Source: Moraxella sp035181385 (GTDB lineage: Bacteria > Pseudomonadota > Gammaproteobacteria > Pseudomonadales > Moraxellaceae). From it: a DNA stretch of 64,000 nucleotides. Below the pieces are notes generated by a model. That model worked only from the letters and a program-made list of their open reading frames with translations, did no database searches and had not been told where the DNA came from. Numbering within the stretch: the first letter of the stretch is position 1; every line of letters starts with the position of its first letter. Below, one piece after another: positions 7,257-16,003 of the stretch. The translations under genes were made by a program, and so were the position numbers. Location of the stretch: assembly GCF_035181385.1 (NCBI RefSeq), contig NZ_JAXCJK010000003.1, positions 62,001 through 126,000 of the forward strand, given 5' to 3'.

Positions 7257-9168
7257 TATTTTCCCCAATACCAAATAAATAACCACGCCCGTGCGTAATC
7301 ATATTGACTTCAAAAGTTAAATAATCGGCGACCGTTTTTTCAAAATCGGCTTCGCTAGGAATTTCATCATTAAAATAATAAAAAGAATGCAACCATTCAT
7401 CATCAGCTTCAATGGTTGTCTCTACACAAAACTTGGTCGGAGCAGTAATTTCATTACGCCATACAGTGAGTAAATGCTCTTTTTTGTCTTTGGCGGATTC
7501 AGTTTCTATTAGACCTTTGTGTTTTTGTACTTCAAAGCCATCGTCTTCAAAATTAATAAACTTCACAAGTTTGTTTTTGTCGTGTGCTACGCCTGCGGTA
7601 AATATGGCGATACAAGGATTTGTGCCAACACCATAAAAAGTATTTTTATTTAAAGTAATTACGCCTTCTAAAGTATGACGTTTTAGAATATTGGCTTTAA
7701 TCGCTTGTTCTTCTTTTGTTTTGCCTGTCATTGACGATTGTGGAACAATGACAACCGCTTTACCATCAGTTGTTAAGCTGTTTAATAAATGTTCGGTAAA
7801 AGAGATTTCATAAAGATTGGGATTTTGCTTTGAGCCTTGTGAATAAGGCGGATTCATCATGCCAATATTACAACCTTTTAATTGTAATTGGTGAGGATTT
7901 TGTTTTAAAAAATCTTCTTGGTCTAAATTACTTTTGCCATCGCCACGCAAAATCATATTAGTGGTAGCAATTGTAAACATATAAGGCTGTAATTCAATGC
8001 CGTGCAGTTGATTTTTGCGAATGTTATTTTTCTGTTTATCGCTTGTGGCTTTTTGGAGCATATGGTGCATACCTGCAATCAAAAATCCAGCCGTACCACA
8101 ACACGGGTCAAGAATATAATCATCAGGCGACAAATCAACAAGTTCACAAAAAATTTCGGTAATATGTTTTGGGGTCAAAACAATGCCAAGCGTTTGCCCA
8201 TCACCGCCAGAATACGACATAAATTCGCCATAAAAACGCCCCAAGTAATCTTCAGCAGATTGAGTGTATTTGATGTTTTGATAAATGTGTTTGTATAAAA
8301 ATTCGGTATAATGTTTTAAGGGTGTTTTATTTAAATTTTCGTTAATTTCATTGATGATTTTGGTGTCTTTAATGACTGCAAACTGATTGAGTAATTTATC
8401 TTTTTTAACTTCTGGCGATACTTTTACTCTTTTTAGATGATTTTCAATGGCGGTATAGATTTTTTCGCCATCGGTGGTAATATTGTCACCAATCAAATCA
8501 TCAATGGCAAAATTTTTGTATTCCATTTCTCGTAAGGCTAATAAAATACCAGAGACAAGTAAGGGCTTGTCTTTGTCTTGAATGCTACCATAATTACGCA
8601 AATCTTCGTGTAAATCTTTGGCATTTTTAAGAATTTCAGCGGTTGTTTTTTCTTGTGGCGTTTGTTCTTTTAAAATTTCCTTGATGTAGTAATCATCAAT
8701 ATTGTCTTCATTAAAAGAAATGAAAGTTTCAATATCGTTTAATTCTTTATATTCACCACGCTCATTGATAAAAACGGGTGTGATGTGATGGCGTTTTTCA
8801 TCGCCAGATACACCAATGGCAATAATCTTTTTATAAGAAGTGTTTTGGCTTAAATGAATGCCATAATGCACCGCACCATTTATTGCATAATTTTTGATAC
8901 TATCTATTTCTTGGCAAACAATCTTTTGTGTGTTGTATTTTTGATGCAAAGCGACATCTTTTTTGTCTTCAATGACAATCAAAAAATCTTTTACCACACC
9001 GACAAATTCAGGCATACCGACTTTGCCTGTTTTTGCTTTTGAGGCGGTTTTTAAAGCATTGTCTATTTCTATAATAGGACTACCTTGTGCCGAAAAATTT
9101 TCTGCAATTTGTGCGTGTTTTAATAAATCATATACCCAAAAGTCGGTAGATTTTTCTTTCTTTGCCAT
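7246..9168 (-). CDS. BcgI-like fused restriction endonuclease and N6-adenine methyltransferase
   Basis: A 640-residue bifunctional subunit. The N-terminal region has a nuclease-like motif, Pro53-Glu54-x12-Glu67-x-Lys69 (PD-(D/E)XK type), followed by a helical linker. The methyltransferase part has AdoMet motif I DPCCGTAGF (about 354-362) and catalytic NPPY (439-442), typical of gamma-class m6A methylases. Size and layout match the A subunit of BcgI, a type IIB enzyme that cuts on both sides of its site. The start ATG 9168 gives MAKKEKSTDF; an upstream in-frame ATG at 9243 would overlap gatB. The specificity gene overlaps its 3' end. Confidence 0.85.
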   Translation of the reverse strand: MAKKEKSTDFWVYDLLKHAQIAENFSAQGSPIIEIDNALKTASKAKTGKVGMPEFVGVVKDFLIVIEDKKDVALHQKYNTQKIVCQEIDSIKNYAINGAVHYGIHLSQNTSYKKIIAIGVSGDEKRHHITPVFINERGEYKELNDIETFISFNEDNIDDYYIKEILKEQTPQEKTTAEILKNAKDLHEDLRNYGSIQDKDKPLLVSGILLALREMEYKNFAIDDLIGDNITTDGEKIYTAIENHLKRVKVSPEVKKDKLLNQFAVIKDTKIINEINENLNKTPLKHYTEFLYKHIYQNIKYTQSAEDYLGRFYGEFMSYSGGDGQTLGIVLTPKHITEIFCELVDLSPDDYILDPCCGTAGFLIAGMHHMLQKATSDKQKNNIRKNQLHGIELQPYMFTIATTNMILRGDGKSNLDQEDFLKQNPHQLQLKGCNIGMMNPPYSQGSKQNPNLYEISFTEHLLNSLTTDGKAVVIVPQSSMTGKTKEEQAIKANILKRHTLEGVITLNKNTFYGVGTNPCIAIFTAGVAHDKNKLVKFINFEDDGFEVQKHKGLIETESAKDKKEHLLTVWRNEITAPTKFCVETTIEADDEWLHSFYYFNDEIPSEADFEKTVADYLTFEVNMITHGRGYLFGIGENNDE

Positions 9169-9192
9169 TTTTTTATCCAAAATTTGTGTGAA

Positions 9193-9226
9193 AATAAATG
9201 CCTTATTATTGAATAAGGCATTTATT
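9193..9226 (-). terminator. Hairpin between gatB and the restriction-modification gene
   Basis: A 15-bp perfect stem (9193-9207 with 9212-9226) with a 4-nt loop, about 10 nt past the gatB stop on the minus strand and followed there by a T-rich stretch. It probably ends gatB transcripts, which would leave the restriction-modification genes with their own promoter in the short gap before 9168. Confidence 0.7.
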
Positions 9227-9235
9227 GTTAAAATT

Positions 9236-10705
9236 TTAACCAATCAACTTCTTCAACAATTCATTCACCTGAGCAGGATTGGCTTTACCACGACTGGCTT
9301 TCATCACTTGTCCGACCAGTCCATTAAAGGCTTTTTCTTTTCCACCTTTGTATTCATCTACCATTGCTTGATTATTTGCCAAAACTTCTTTGATAATCGC
9401 TTCAATTGCCCCTGTGTCGGTGGTTTGTTTTAGCCCTTGCTCATCAATAATCTCATCGGCGGTTTTGTCAGACTCCCACAAATGATTAAATACTTGTTTA
9501 CCAATTTTGGTGTTAATCGTATTATCGCTAATACGCATAATTAGCCCTGACAATCGTTTGGCATTGATAGGCGAGTTGTTAATGGTCAACTCATTTTTAT
9601 TTAAGGCCCCCATTAAATCGCCCATGATGATATTGGCGGTAAGTTTGGCGTTTTGTGTACCGACAATATCCACCACTTGCAAAAAATAATCGGACAATTC
9701 TCGGCTACCATTTAATACATTGGCGTCATAATTAGACAAACCAAATTCATCGATAAATTGTTGTTTTCTTTGGCTGGGTAATTGTGGCATTTTATCTTTA
9801 ATTGCCTGTAAACTATCATCGGATATAATGACAGGCAATAAATCAGGGCAGGGAAAATAGCGATAATCGTTGGCTTCTTCTTTTTCACGCATTGCCCGAG
9901 TTTCATCACGCTCAGGATCATAAAGGCGTGTGGCTTGAATGATTTTGCCACCGTCTTCTAATATATCAATTTGCCGTTCTACTTCTGATTTAATCGCTCG
10001 CTCAATAAAGCGAAATGAGTTTAAATTTTTTAATTCACAGCGAGTGCCAAAGGGCGTATTGGGTTTATGCACCGAGACATTGATGTCGGCACGAAAAGAG
10101 CCTTCTGCCATAATCGCATCGGATATGCCAAGCCAAGTAACCAGTTCGTGTATGGTTTTGACATAAGCGACCGCTTCGTCTGCCGACCGCATATCCGCTT
10201 CTGAAACGATTTCAATAAGTGGCGTGCCAGCACGGTTTAAATCCACGCCTGTCATATGGGGGACGGCATCGTGTACCGATTTGCCAGCGTCTTCTTCTAA
10301 ATGGGCACGAGTAATGCCAATGCGTTTGGTGTATTCATTTTTTTGCCCTGCATTGACCAAAATATCAATATGCCCTTTGCCCACAATTGGATTGGTCATT
10401 TGCGTGGTTTGATAGCCTTTGGGCAAATCTGGATAAAAATAGTTTTTGCGGTCAAAACTGTTGTATTGTCCAATTTGGGCATTGACTCCCAAACCAAACA
10501 TTACCGCCTTTTCAATCACCGCTTCATTTAATACAGGCAACGCCCCTGGAAAACCCAAATCCACAATATTGGCTTGGGTGTTGGGACTTGCCCCAAAAGC
10601 GGTGGGGGCATTAGAAAAGATTTTGCTTTGGGTATTTAATTGGCAATGAATCTCAATGCCGATAACCACTTCATAGCCGTCAATTAAAAGATTGGGTGTG
10701 TTCAT
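9236..10705 (-). CDS. gatB: Asp-tRNA(Asn)/Glu-tRNA(Gln) amidotransferase subunit B
   Basis: The 489-residue tRNA-binding and kinase subunit of GatCAB, which makes Gln-tRNA(Gln) and Asn-tRNA(Asn) by transamidation. The N-terminus carries VIGIEIHCQL, then the KNYFYPDLPKGYQ block. The C-terminal YqeY-like tail includes GLVGQVMKASRGKANP. Full length for the family. It lies about 1.8 kb beyond gatA on the same strand; a vapBC pair, an acetyltransferase and brnTA sit between them. This gene is the last of the gat set. Confidence 0.96.
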   Translation of the reverse strand: MNTPNLLIDGYEVVIGIEIHCQLNTQSKIFSNAPTAFGASPNTQANIVDLGFPGALPVLNEAVIEKAVMFGLGVNAQIGQYNSFDRKNYFYPDLPKGYQTTQMTNPIVGKGHIDILVNAGQKNEYTKRIGITRAHLEEDAGKSVHDAVPHMTGVDLNRAGTPLIEIVSEADMRSADEAVAYVKTIHELVTWLGISDAIMAEGSFRADINVSVHKPNTPFGTRCELKNLNSFRFIERAIKSEVERQIDILEDGGKIIQATRLYDPERDETRAMREKEEANDYRYFPCPDLLPVIISDDSLQAIKDKMPQLPSQRKQQFIDEFGLSNYDANVLNGSRELSDYFLQVVDIVGTQNAKLTANIIMGDLMGALNKNELTINNSPINAKRLSGLIMRISDNTINTKIGKQVFNHLWESDKTADEIIDEQGLKQTTDTGAIEAIIKEVLANNQAMVDEYKGGKEKAFNGLVGQVMKASRGKANPAQVNELLKKLIG

Positions 10706-10754
10706 AAAAGTTTTCCTATCACGATTTGATTTGATTAAGGGTTAATTAACTGCA

Positions 10755-11147
10755 TTAAACCATTAAAATGGGTACATCGTATTGTCTAATTTTATCATCA
10801 ACTGTCATTAAAATTAAGTTTTCAATTTTGGCTTGGGCGATTAAAATTCTATCAAATGGGTCTTTGTGGATTTTTTGCATATTTCGCACGGCAATGGCGT
10901 GTCTGCTGTTGATTTTTAATTCTTTAAAATCTTCTTGCAAGAGTGTTTGATAAAGTAAAAAAGGTTCTACCAAATCATCATCTTGTACTTTTTCATTGCT
11001 TAATTTAATGCCAACTTCCCAAATGCTCGCAGGGCTAAACCATAATTCATTGCGATAATCACTGACGATGAGTTTGACTGATTTGCTTAATTTTGGACTG
11101 TTTTTTAATGCCCATAACAAAATATGCGTATCTAGCAAATATCTCAT
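10755..11147 (-). CDS. PIN-domain toxin, VapC family
   Basis: A 130-residue PIN-domain ribonuclease. Acidic residues are in the expected places: LLDTH near the N-terminus, the SIWEV Glu in the middle, and HKDPFDRILIAQA with TVDDKI near the C-terminus. VapC toxins cleave tRNA or rRNA when freed from their antitoxin; the target here is unknown. It overlaps the antitoxin gene by 4 nt (ATGA). The pair sits between gatA and gatB in the same orientation. Confidence 0.85.
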   Translation of the reverse strand: MRYLLDTHILLWALKNSPKLSKSVKLIVSDYRNELWFSPASIWEVGIKLSNEKVQDDDLVEPFLLYQTLLQEDFKELKINSRHAIAVRNMQKIHKDPFDRILIAQAKIENLILMTVDDKIRQYDVPILMV

Positions 11148-11380
11148 ACATCAAAATCCATAATTTCAAGGTCATCAAAATCATCAGGGATTTTGATATC
11201 TGGCAATGCTCCCAAACGATAAGGACGATTCTTTGGCATTGGTGCAATATCGGCTTTTTGGTGCAATAAAAAATAAGGTTCAGACACTTTTTGAAAAAAT
11301 TCTGCCAAATTGTCTTTGCCAATGGTTTGTATCAATTTTTGGTAATACATATCATCTACTTCAAAACTAATCGTTTGCAT
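11144..11380 (-). CDS. VapB-type antitoxin
   Basis: A 78-residue protein directly upstream of, and overlapping, the PIN toxin. The N-terminus (ISFEVDDMYYQKLI) suggests a short DNA-binding/dimerisation part. The acidic C-terminus (GALPDIKIPDDFDDLEIMDF) resembles the toxin-neutralising tails of PIN antitoxins. Assignment rests on this tail and on gene order rather than on a strongly conserved domain. Confidence 0.75.
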   Translation of the reverse strand: MQTISFEVDDMYYQKLIQTIGKDNLAEFFQKVSEPYFLLHQKADIAPMPKNRPYRLGALPDIKIPDDFDDLEIMDFDV

Positions 11381-11400
11381 TGTTGCTCCAAATATACTGG

Positions 11401-11904
11401 TTAATCTTTAATTCTTGCCATTGTATAGGCATTGACAAATTGACCGTTTCTAAATGCAAAAGCGGTGTGCTCACCTTCAATTTCAAAACCAAACTTTTGG
11501 TATAGGCTAATGGCTTTTTGATTGTCGGTATAAACGGTCAATTCTAGGCGTTTTAGATTTAGCCAATTATCCGCCAATTCAATAATATGTGCCAATAATG
11601 CCTTACCAACGCCACGCCCTTGATGTTCATCAGACACGGCAATGACAAAATTGCCAATATGATTTCGCCTAGGGTTGGTTTCAATGCGTAAAGCGATATT
11701 GCCAACCACCATTTCACCGTCATTGTCCTTGATAATCGCCACAAAAGAATGCACATTATCAGGGATATTGCCAAGCCATTTTTTCCAATTGTCATTGGAT
11801 TGGCTAGGCAGGTGCAAAGTTTGGCTGTATACGCTTGGGTTTAGATACAGTTTTTGCACGCCATCGGCATATTTTTGTTCGGTGCGGATGATTGCTGGTT
11901 GCAT
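11401..11904 (-). CDS. GNAT N-acetyltransferase, YhhY-like
   Basis: A 167-residue GNAT enzyme. The acetyl-CoA loop is HQGRGVGKAL (about residues 94-103), followed by LKRLELTVYTDNQKAISLYQKFGFEIEGE. The whole protein closely follows E. coli YhhY (AaaT), an amino-acid acetyltransferase, including VYSQTLHLPSQS and the ending NAYTMARIKD. The substrate here is inferred from that similarity. It lies between brnTA and vapBC inside the gat gene block. Confidence 0.8.
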   Translation of the reverse strand: MQPAIIRTEQKYADGVQKLYLNPSVYSQTLHLPSQSNDNWKKWLGNIPDNVHSFVAIIKDNDGEMVVGNIALRIETNPRRNHIGNFVIAVSDEHQGRGVGKALLAHIIELADNWLNLKRLELTVYTDNQKAISLYQKFGFEIEGEHTAFAFRNGQFVNAYTMARIKD

Positions 11905-11973
11905 TTGACACTACCTGTTGGGTGTTTATTTGGTCATTATTTATTTGTAAATCGCTTATTAAGTAAGCAATCA

Positions 11974-12201
11974 TCAAACCGCAAACAATACTCTAATCAT
12001 CGCATTTAGCCGTTCTCGGTCTTGTGGGCTATTGTGTTGTTTGATGATTTGTTGGACATCGCTATCAAAACAATTTGCCAAGTGCGATTGCTCTTTTAAT
12101 GACCTTTGTGCTTGGGCGATTAGGGGGTGTTTGATGGGCTTGGTATTGTCAAAATCAAACCCATCAAAATAGCTAGCGTCTTGTTTGATATAATCGCTCA
12201 T
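11974..12201 (-). CDS. BrnA-like antitoxin
   Basis: A 75-residue protein whose start overlaps the brnT-like gene by 29 nt, in the toxin-then-antitoxin order normal for BrnTA. It is shorter than usual and the ribbon-helix-helix part is not obvious; the C-terminal half (SPQDRERLNAMIRVLF) is the likely helical region. Called mainly from position next to BrnT, so the family assignment is moderate. Confidence 0.6.
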   Translation of the reverse strand: MSDYIKQDASYFDGFDFDNTKPIKHPLIAQAQRSLKEQSHLANCFDSDVQQIIKQHNSPQDRERLNAMIRVLFAV

Positions 12202-12478
12202 GATTTTTCTCCGCTTTAATGGCTGTAATTAACCGAATGAAATCGCCTCGTTGTGTCCAACCAACGACCAAAAGCTCTGCTTTTTCACTTAAACCGATGG
12301 TAATAAACCGCTGTTCGTGATAATCAAACCTTTTATCTTCGTAGGTTAACTCATTTTCATCAAAAAATACCGTACAAACTTCTTTAAAATGTAAATGATG
12401 TTCTTTTTGTACCAATGCTTCTTTGACATCGTCCCATTCAAAGTTTAAACCGTATAAAGTATAACTTAGTGTTGGCAT
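12173..12478 (-). CDS. brnT: BrnT-family ribonuclease toxin
   Basis: A 101-residue RelE-fold toxin. Family hallmarks are present: FEWDDVKEAL near the N-terminus, FKEVCTVFFDENE, the RFITIG strand, LVVGWTQRGDFIRLITA and a terminal ERLYQTRR. BrnT cleaves mRNA and is neutralised by BrnA encoded just downstream. The gene starts 28 nt after the gatA stop on the same strand, so it is probably transcribed with gatCA. Confidence 0.85.
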   Translation of the reverse strand: MPTLSYTLYGLNFEWDDVKEALVQKEHHLHFKEVCTVFFDENELTYEDKRFDYHEQRFITIGLSEKAELLVVGWTQRGDFIRLITAIKAEKNHERLYQTRR

Positions 12479-12506
12479 TATTTATTCCTAAATTTAGCTC
12501 AGACAC

Positions 12507-13982
12507 TTACCCCAAATCCGCCATTTGGGTATGAAAATCAGTCGCCCCTTGATAAGCGTGGGCGGTATTTAAAAGCGTATTTTCCGCCCAATGTTTGCCA
12601 ATCAATTGTAAACCCACAGGCAGACCGTCCACAAAGCCCACAGGGTGCGACAAACTTGGCAAGCCTGCCAAATTCACGCCAATGGTGTACACATCGCCCA
12701 TATAAATCTCGGCAGGCGACAGATTTTCGCCGATTTTGTAGGCGACCGTTGGGGCGGTGGGCGTAGCGATGATGTCGCAGGCTTCAAAGGCCTTTAAAAA
12801 GTCATTGACAATCAAACGGCGAACCTTTTGGGCTTTGATGTAATACGCATCAAAATAGCCCGCAGATAGGGCATAAGTCCCCATAATGATACGCCGCTGC
12901 ACTTCCACGCCAAAACCTTCGGTGCGAGAACGGGTATAAAGGTCGGTCAAATCTTTGGGGTTTTCACAGCGATAGCCAAACCGCACGCCGTCATAGCGAG
13001 ACAAATTGGAGCTGGCTTCGGCAGGGGCAAGCAAATAATAAGTCGCCAAAGTAATTTGTGGGTCGGTCAAATTGATGTCCACCAAAGTCGCCCCCAAATT
13101 TTCATAAACTTTTAAGGCAGATTGGATAGCGTGTTTGACGCTGTCGTTTAACCCTTTGCCAAAATATTCTTGGGGAATGCCAATTTTTTTGCCTGCTAAG
13201 GGTTTGTCGCTTGACGGCGTTGCCAACAAATCGGCGGTCAAATTGTCCTTGGGGCGGTTGATACTGGTGGCGTCTTTGGGGTCAAAGCCTGCCATCGCTT
13301 CTAATAAATACGCACAGTCCAATGCCGATTTGCCAAAACTGCCTGCTTGGTCAAGGCTTGATGCGTAGGCAATCATACCAAAGCGAGACACTCGCCCATA
13401 GGTCGGTTTAATGCCTGTCAAACCACAAAAAGAAGCAGGCTGGCGAATAGAACCGCCTGTGTCCGAGCCTGTCGCCACAGGCACAAAGCCCGATGCCACC
13501 GCCGCTGCCGACCCGCCAGACGAACCTCCTGGCACACGGCTTGTATCCCAAGGGTTATGCACCGCCCCAAAATACGAAGACTCGTTGTCCGACCCCATGG
13601 CAAACTCGTCCATATTGGTTTTGCCAAGACAGACAAAGCCAGCGTTGGCGACATTTTGCACCACCGTGGCGTCATAGGGCGAGACAAAATTGGCAAGCAT
13701 TTTTGAGCCAGCACTGGTCAAAACGCCTTGGGTGCAAAGGTTGTCTTTGTGTGCCATTGGCACGCCCAAAAGGGGGCGGTTGTCGCCGTCTGCACGCAGT
13801 TTGTCAGCGGTTTTGGCGTGTTCTAATGCCAACTCTGGCGTAACCGTGATAAAGCTATTGACCGCTTTGTCGTGGTTGGCGATACGGTCTAAAAAATGCT
13901 GGGTCAATTCAACCGAGCTAAATTGTTTGGTGTTTAAGCCGTCAATCAGTTCACGGACGGATAGGGTGTGTAGGTCTGTCAT
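12507..13982 (-). CDS. gatA: Asp-tRNA(Asn)/Glu-tRNA(Gln) amidotransferase subunit A
   Basis: The 491-residue amidase subunit that releases ammonia from Gln or Asn for GatB. The amidase signature GGSSGGSAAAVASG with its Ser-Ser-Lys triad residues is visible, as is the downstream GSDTGGSIRQPA block. Full length. It follows gatC after about 110 nt. gatB is not adjacent but lies beyond a toxin-antitoxin-rich insertion. Confidence 0.96.
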   Translation of the reverse strand: MTDLHTLSVRELIDGLNTKQFSSVELTQHFLDRIANHDKAVNSFITVTPELALEHAKTADKLRADGDNRPLLGVPMAHKDNLCTQGVLTSAGSKMLANFVSPYDATVVQNVANAGFVCLGKTNMDEFAMGSDNESSYFGAVHNPWDTSRVPGGSSGGSAAAVASGFVPVATGSDTGGSIRQPASFCGLTGIKPTYGRVSRFGMIAYASSLDQAGSFGKSALDCAYLLEAMAGFDPKDATSINRPKDNLTADLLATPSSDKPLAGKKIGIPQEYFGKGLNDSVKHAIQSALKVYENLGATLVDINLTDPQITLATYYLLAPAEASSNLSRYDGVRFGYRCENPKDLTDLYTRSRTEGFGVEVQRRIIMGTYALSAGYFDAYYIKAQKVRRLIVNDFLKAFEACDIIATPTAPTVAYKIGENLSPAEIYMGDVYTIGVNLAGLPSLSHPVGFVDGLPVGLQLIGKHWAENTLLNTAHAYQGATDFHTQMADLG

Positions 13983-14091
13983 TTTTTTCTCTGATTTTTA
14001 AATTTGTTTTGGGAAATAAAATTTATTAAGGCAAATTAAGCAATCACGCTTTTTAGCTTAGGGCGAAATTTGGCTTAGGGCAAAAAAGTTA

Positions 14092-14394
14092 TCAATCAAT
14101 CACTTGTGGCACAAGATACAGTCCGTCTTGCACTTTTGGGGCAACCGTCTGGTTTAATTCACGATTGACCGCTAAACCGTTTAAATCCACCACATCATCA
14201 CGCAAGCGTTGGTGCATATCGTGGACATTGTTTAAGGGCTTGACATCATCGGTATTCACATCGGATAAAATATCCATCATTTGTAAGATTTTACCGATGT
14301 CTTGGGCGTAATCGTCCGCCAATTTTTCATCAATGGCAAGGCGAGAGAGTTTGGCGGTATTTAAAATATCGCTACTTGATAAAGTATCACTCAT
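14092..14394 (-). CDS. gatC: Asp-tRNA(Asn)/Glu-tRNA(Gln) amidotransferase subunit C
   Basis: The 100-residue small subunit that clamps GatA to GatB. It has the usual pattern: LAIDEKLADDYAQDIGKILQMMDILSDVNTDDVKPL and a C-terminal GLYLVPQVID. It is first in the minus-strand gat cluster and divergent from mreB. Confidence 0.93.
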   Translation of the reverse strand: MSDTLSSSDILNTAKLSRLAIDEKLADDYAQDIGKILQMMDILSDVNTDDVKPLNNVHDMHQRLRDDVVDLNGLAVNRELNQTVAPKVQDGLYLVPQVID

Positions 14395-14763
14395 GATGAT
14401 TTCCTGTTTAAAGTTTTTTTGTGAATCAAAGTTTCTTGTAAAAATATCAAGAAAAAGCGGTTAAAATGTTATTAATTTTAGCATAATTTGCAAGCTGACA
14501 AAATCACTAATATAACTTTGTTTTTAAAGTTTTTGACAAAATGAACAAAAAGTGAAGTTAAAGTGAAGTTGTTTGCATCATTTGTTAAACTTTCTTGTAA
14601 AAAATAGTAATTTTTTGGGAAATACACATGATTTTTTGGGTGTAAAAAGGTATAATTCACCGTTAATTAATTTTTATCTGACGCAAAAACACTTAAAACC
14701 TTCTTGATAAAGTGTGTGCGTCTTGTCTGTTGTTTTGCTTAATTTTTTTTGGAAAAGCTAGCC
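14395..14763. other. Intergenic region between gatC and mreB
   Basis: 369 bp without a gene, holding promoters for both directions. Two adjacent perfect copies of AAAGTGAAGTT lie at 14549-14559 and 14560-14570, an 11-bp period that suits a regulator binding one helix face. A -10-like TATAAT (14651-14656) points to mreB, without a clear -35. Confidence 0.6.
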
Positions 14764-15795
14764 ATGAATTTGTTTGGATTTTTATCAACCAATATTGCCA
14801 TTGATCTTGGCACGGCAAACACGCTGATTTATACTCCTGGTAAAGGGGTAGTGCTTGATGAGCCAACAGTCGTTGCTTTGCGTGCTAATCGTACTCAAAA
14901 CCCCACTATTGCGGCGGTAGGTATTGATGCCAAACAAATGCTTGGTCGCACCCCTGATAATATCATGGCAATTCGCCCATTAAAAGATGGTGTGATAGCT
15001 GATTTTGAAGTTACCCAAAAAATGCTCAAACATTTTATCACCAAGGTTAAGGCGCGCCGTTTTTTGGCAAACCCAAATGTCGTGGTTTGTGTGCCTTGTA
15101 AATCAACTTTGGTTGAGCGTCGTGCCATTGAAGAGGCAGTGCGTTCGGCAGGAGCGAACAGTGTGCATATCCTAGAAGAGCCGATGGCGGCTGCGATTGG
15201 GGCAGGTTTGCCTGTGCATGAAGCGAGTGGCTCTATGGTGGTGGACATCGGTGGCGGTACCACCGAGATTGCGGTGATTGCCTTATCTGGCTGTGTGTAC
15301 GCTGACTCTATCACCGTAGGTGGTGATAAATTTGATGATGCAATCATTCATCATGTCAAAAAAGTGCACGGCTGTTTCATTGGCGAGACAACCGCTGAGC
15401 GTATTAAGGTGGAGGTGGGTACAGCAATCTTTGATGAAAATGAAAATTTGGAGGTTGAGGTGCGTGGGCGTAGTATGGCAGAAGGCGTGCCAAAAACCTT
15501 CACGGTCAATTCTAAAGAAATTCAAGCGGCACTTGCTGAGCCACTGTCTGCGATTGTATCAAGTGTTAAAGAGACTCTTGAGCAGACACCGCCAGAGCTT
15601 TCATCAGACATTGCTGAAAGTGGCATCATGCTGACAGGTGGCGGTGCTTTACTTCGCAATCTTGATAAATTATTATCTAAAGAAACTGGACTACCTGTAA
15701 CGGTGGCTGATGATCCGTTGACTTGTGTGTCTCGTGGGGGTGGTAAGGCATTGGAATTTATTCATGACAAGTCGTTGAATATGATTTTTGTGTAA
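14764..15795 (+). CDS. mreB: Rod-shape-determining actin homologue MreB
   Basis: The 343-residue bacterial actin that guides lateral cell-wall synthesis. It has IDLGTANTLIY near the N-terminus, phosphate-binding VVDIGGGTTEIAV, and GIMLTGGGALLRNLDKLL near the C-terminus. ATG 14764 follows a GGAAA site; an in-frame TTG at 14749 is less likely. It suggests a rod or coccobacillary cell. A terminator-like hairpin separates it from mreC. Confidence 0.96.
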   Translation: MNLFGFLSTNIAIDLGTANTLIYTPGKGVVLDEPTVVALRANRTQNPTIAAVGIDAKQMLGRTPDNIMAIRPLKDGVIADFEVTQKMLKHFITKVKARRFLANPNVVVCVPCKSTLVERRAIEEAVRSAGANSVHILEEPMAAAIGAGLPVHEASGSMVVDIGGGTTEIAVIALSGCVYADSITVGGDKFDDAIIHHVKKVHGCFIGETTAERIKVEVGTAIFDENENLEVEVRGRSMAEGVPKTFTVNSKEIQAALAEPLSAIVSSVKETLEQTPPELSSDIAESGIMLTGGGALLRNLDKLLSKETGLPVTVADDPLTCVSRGGGKALEFIHDKSLNMIFV

Positions 15796-15919
15796 TGATG
15801 TGTGATTGCACGATATGATTTTTATTGAATGAATTGTTTATAAGATGCTTTAAATAAAAAAATAAGAAATAAAAAACAGGTAATTTAATTAAAATCATTG
15901 ATTGGATAAAAATCTGATT

Positions 15920-15944
15920 AAGCGGTGTGAACTCACCGCTTTTT
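15920..15944 (+). terminator. Terminator-like hairpin between mreB and mreC
   Basis: An 8-bp stem (15920-15927 with 15934-15941), 6-nt loop and short T-run. It would reduce, but probably not abolish, transcription from mreB into mreCD. Confidence 0.65.
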
Positions 15945-16003
15945 GCTTTATAAAGTGAAAATGATGCTTTTGGTCTGATTTGATAAGCTGGGTTGGTAGA
16001 ATT

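Noticed and set aside
14048..14084. Short direct repeat GCTTAGGGC between gatA and gatC
   Set aside because: Only two imperfectly spaced copies within a short gap, with no sign of function.
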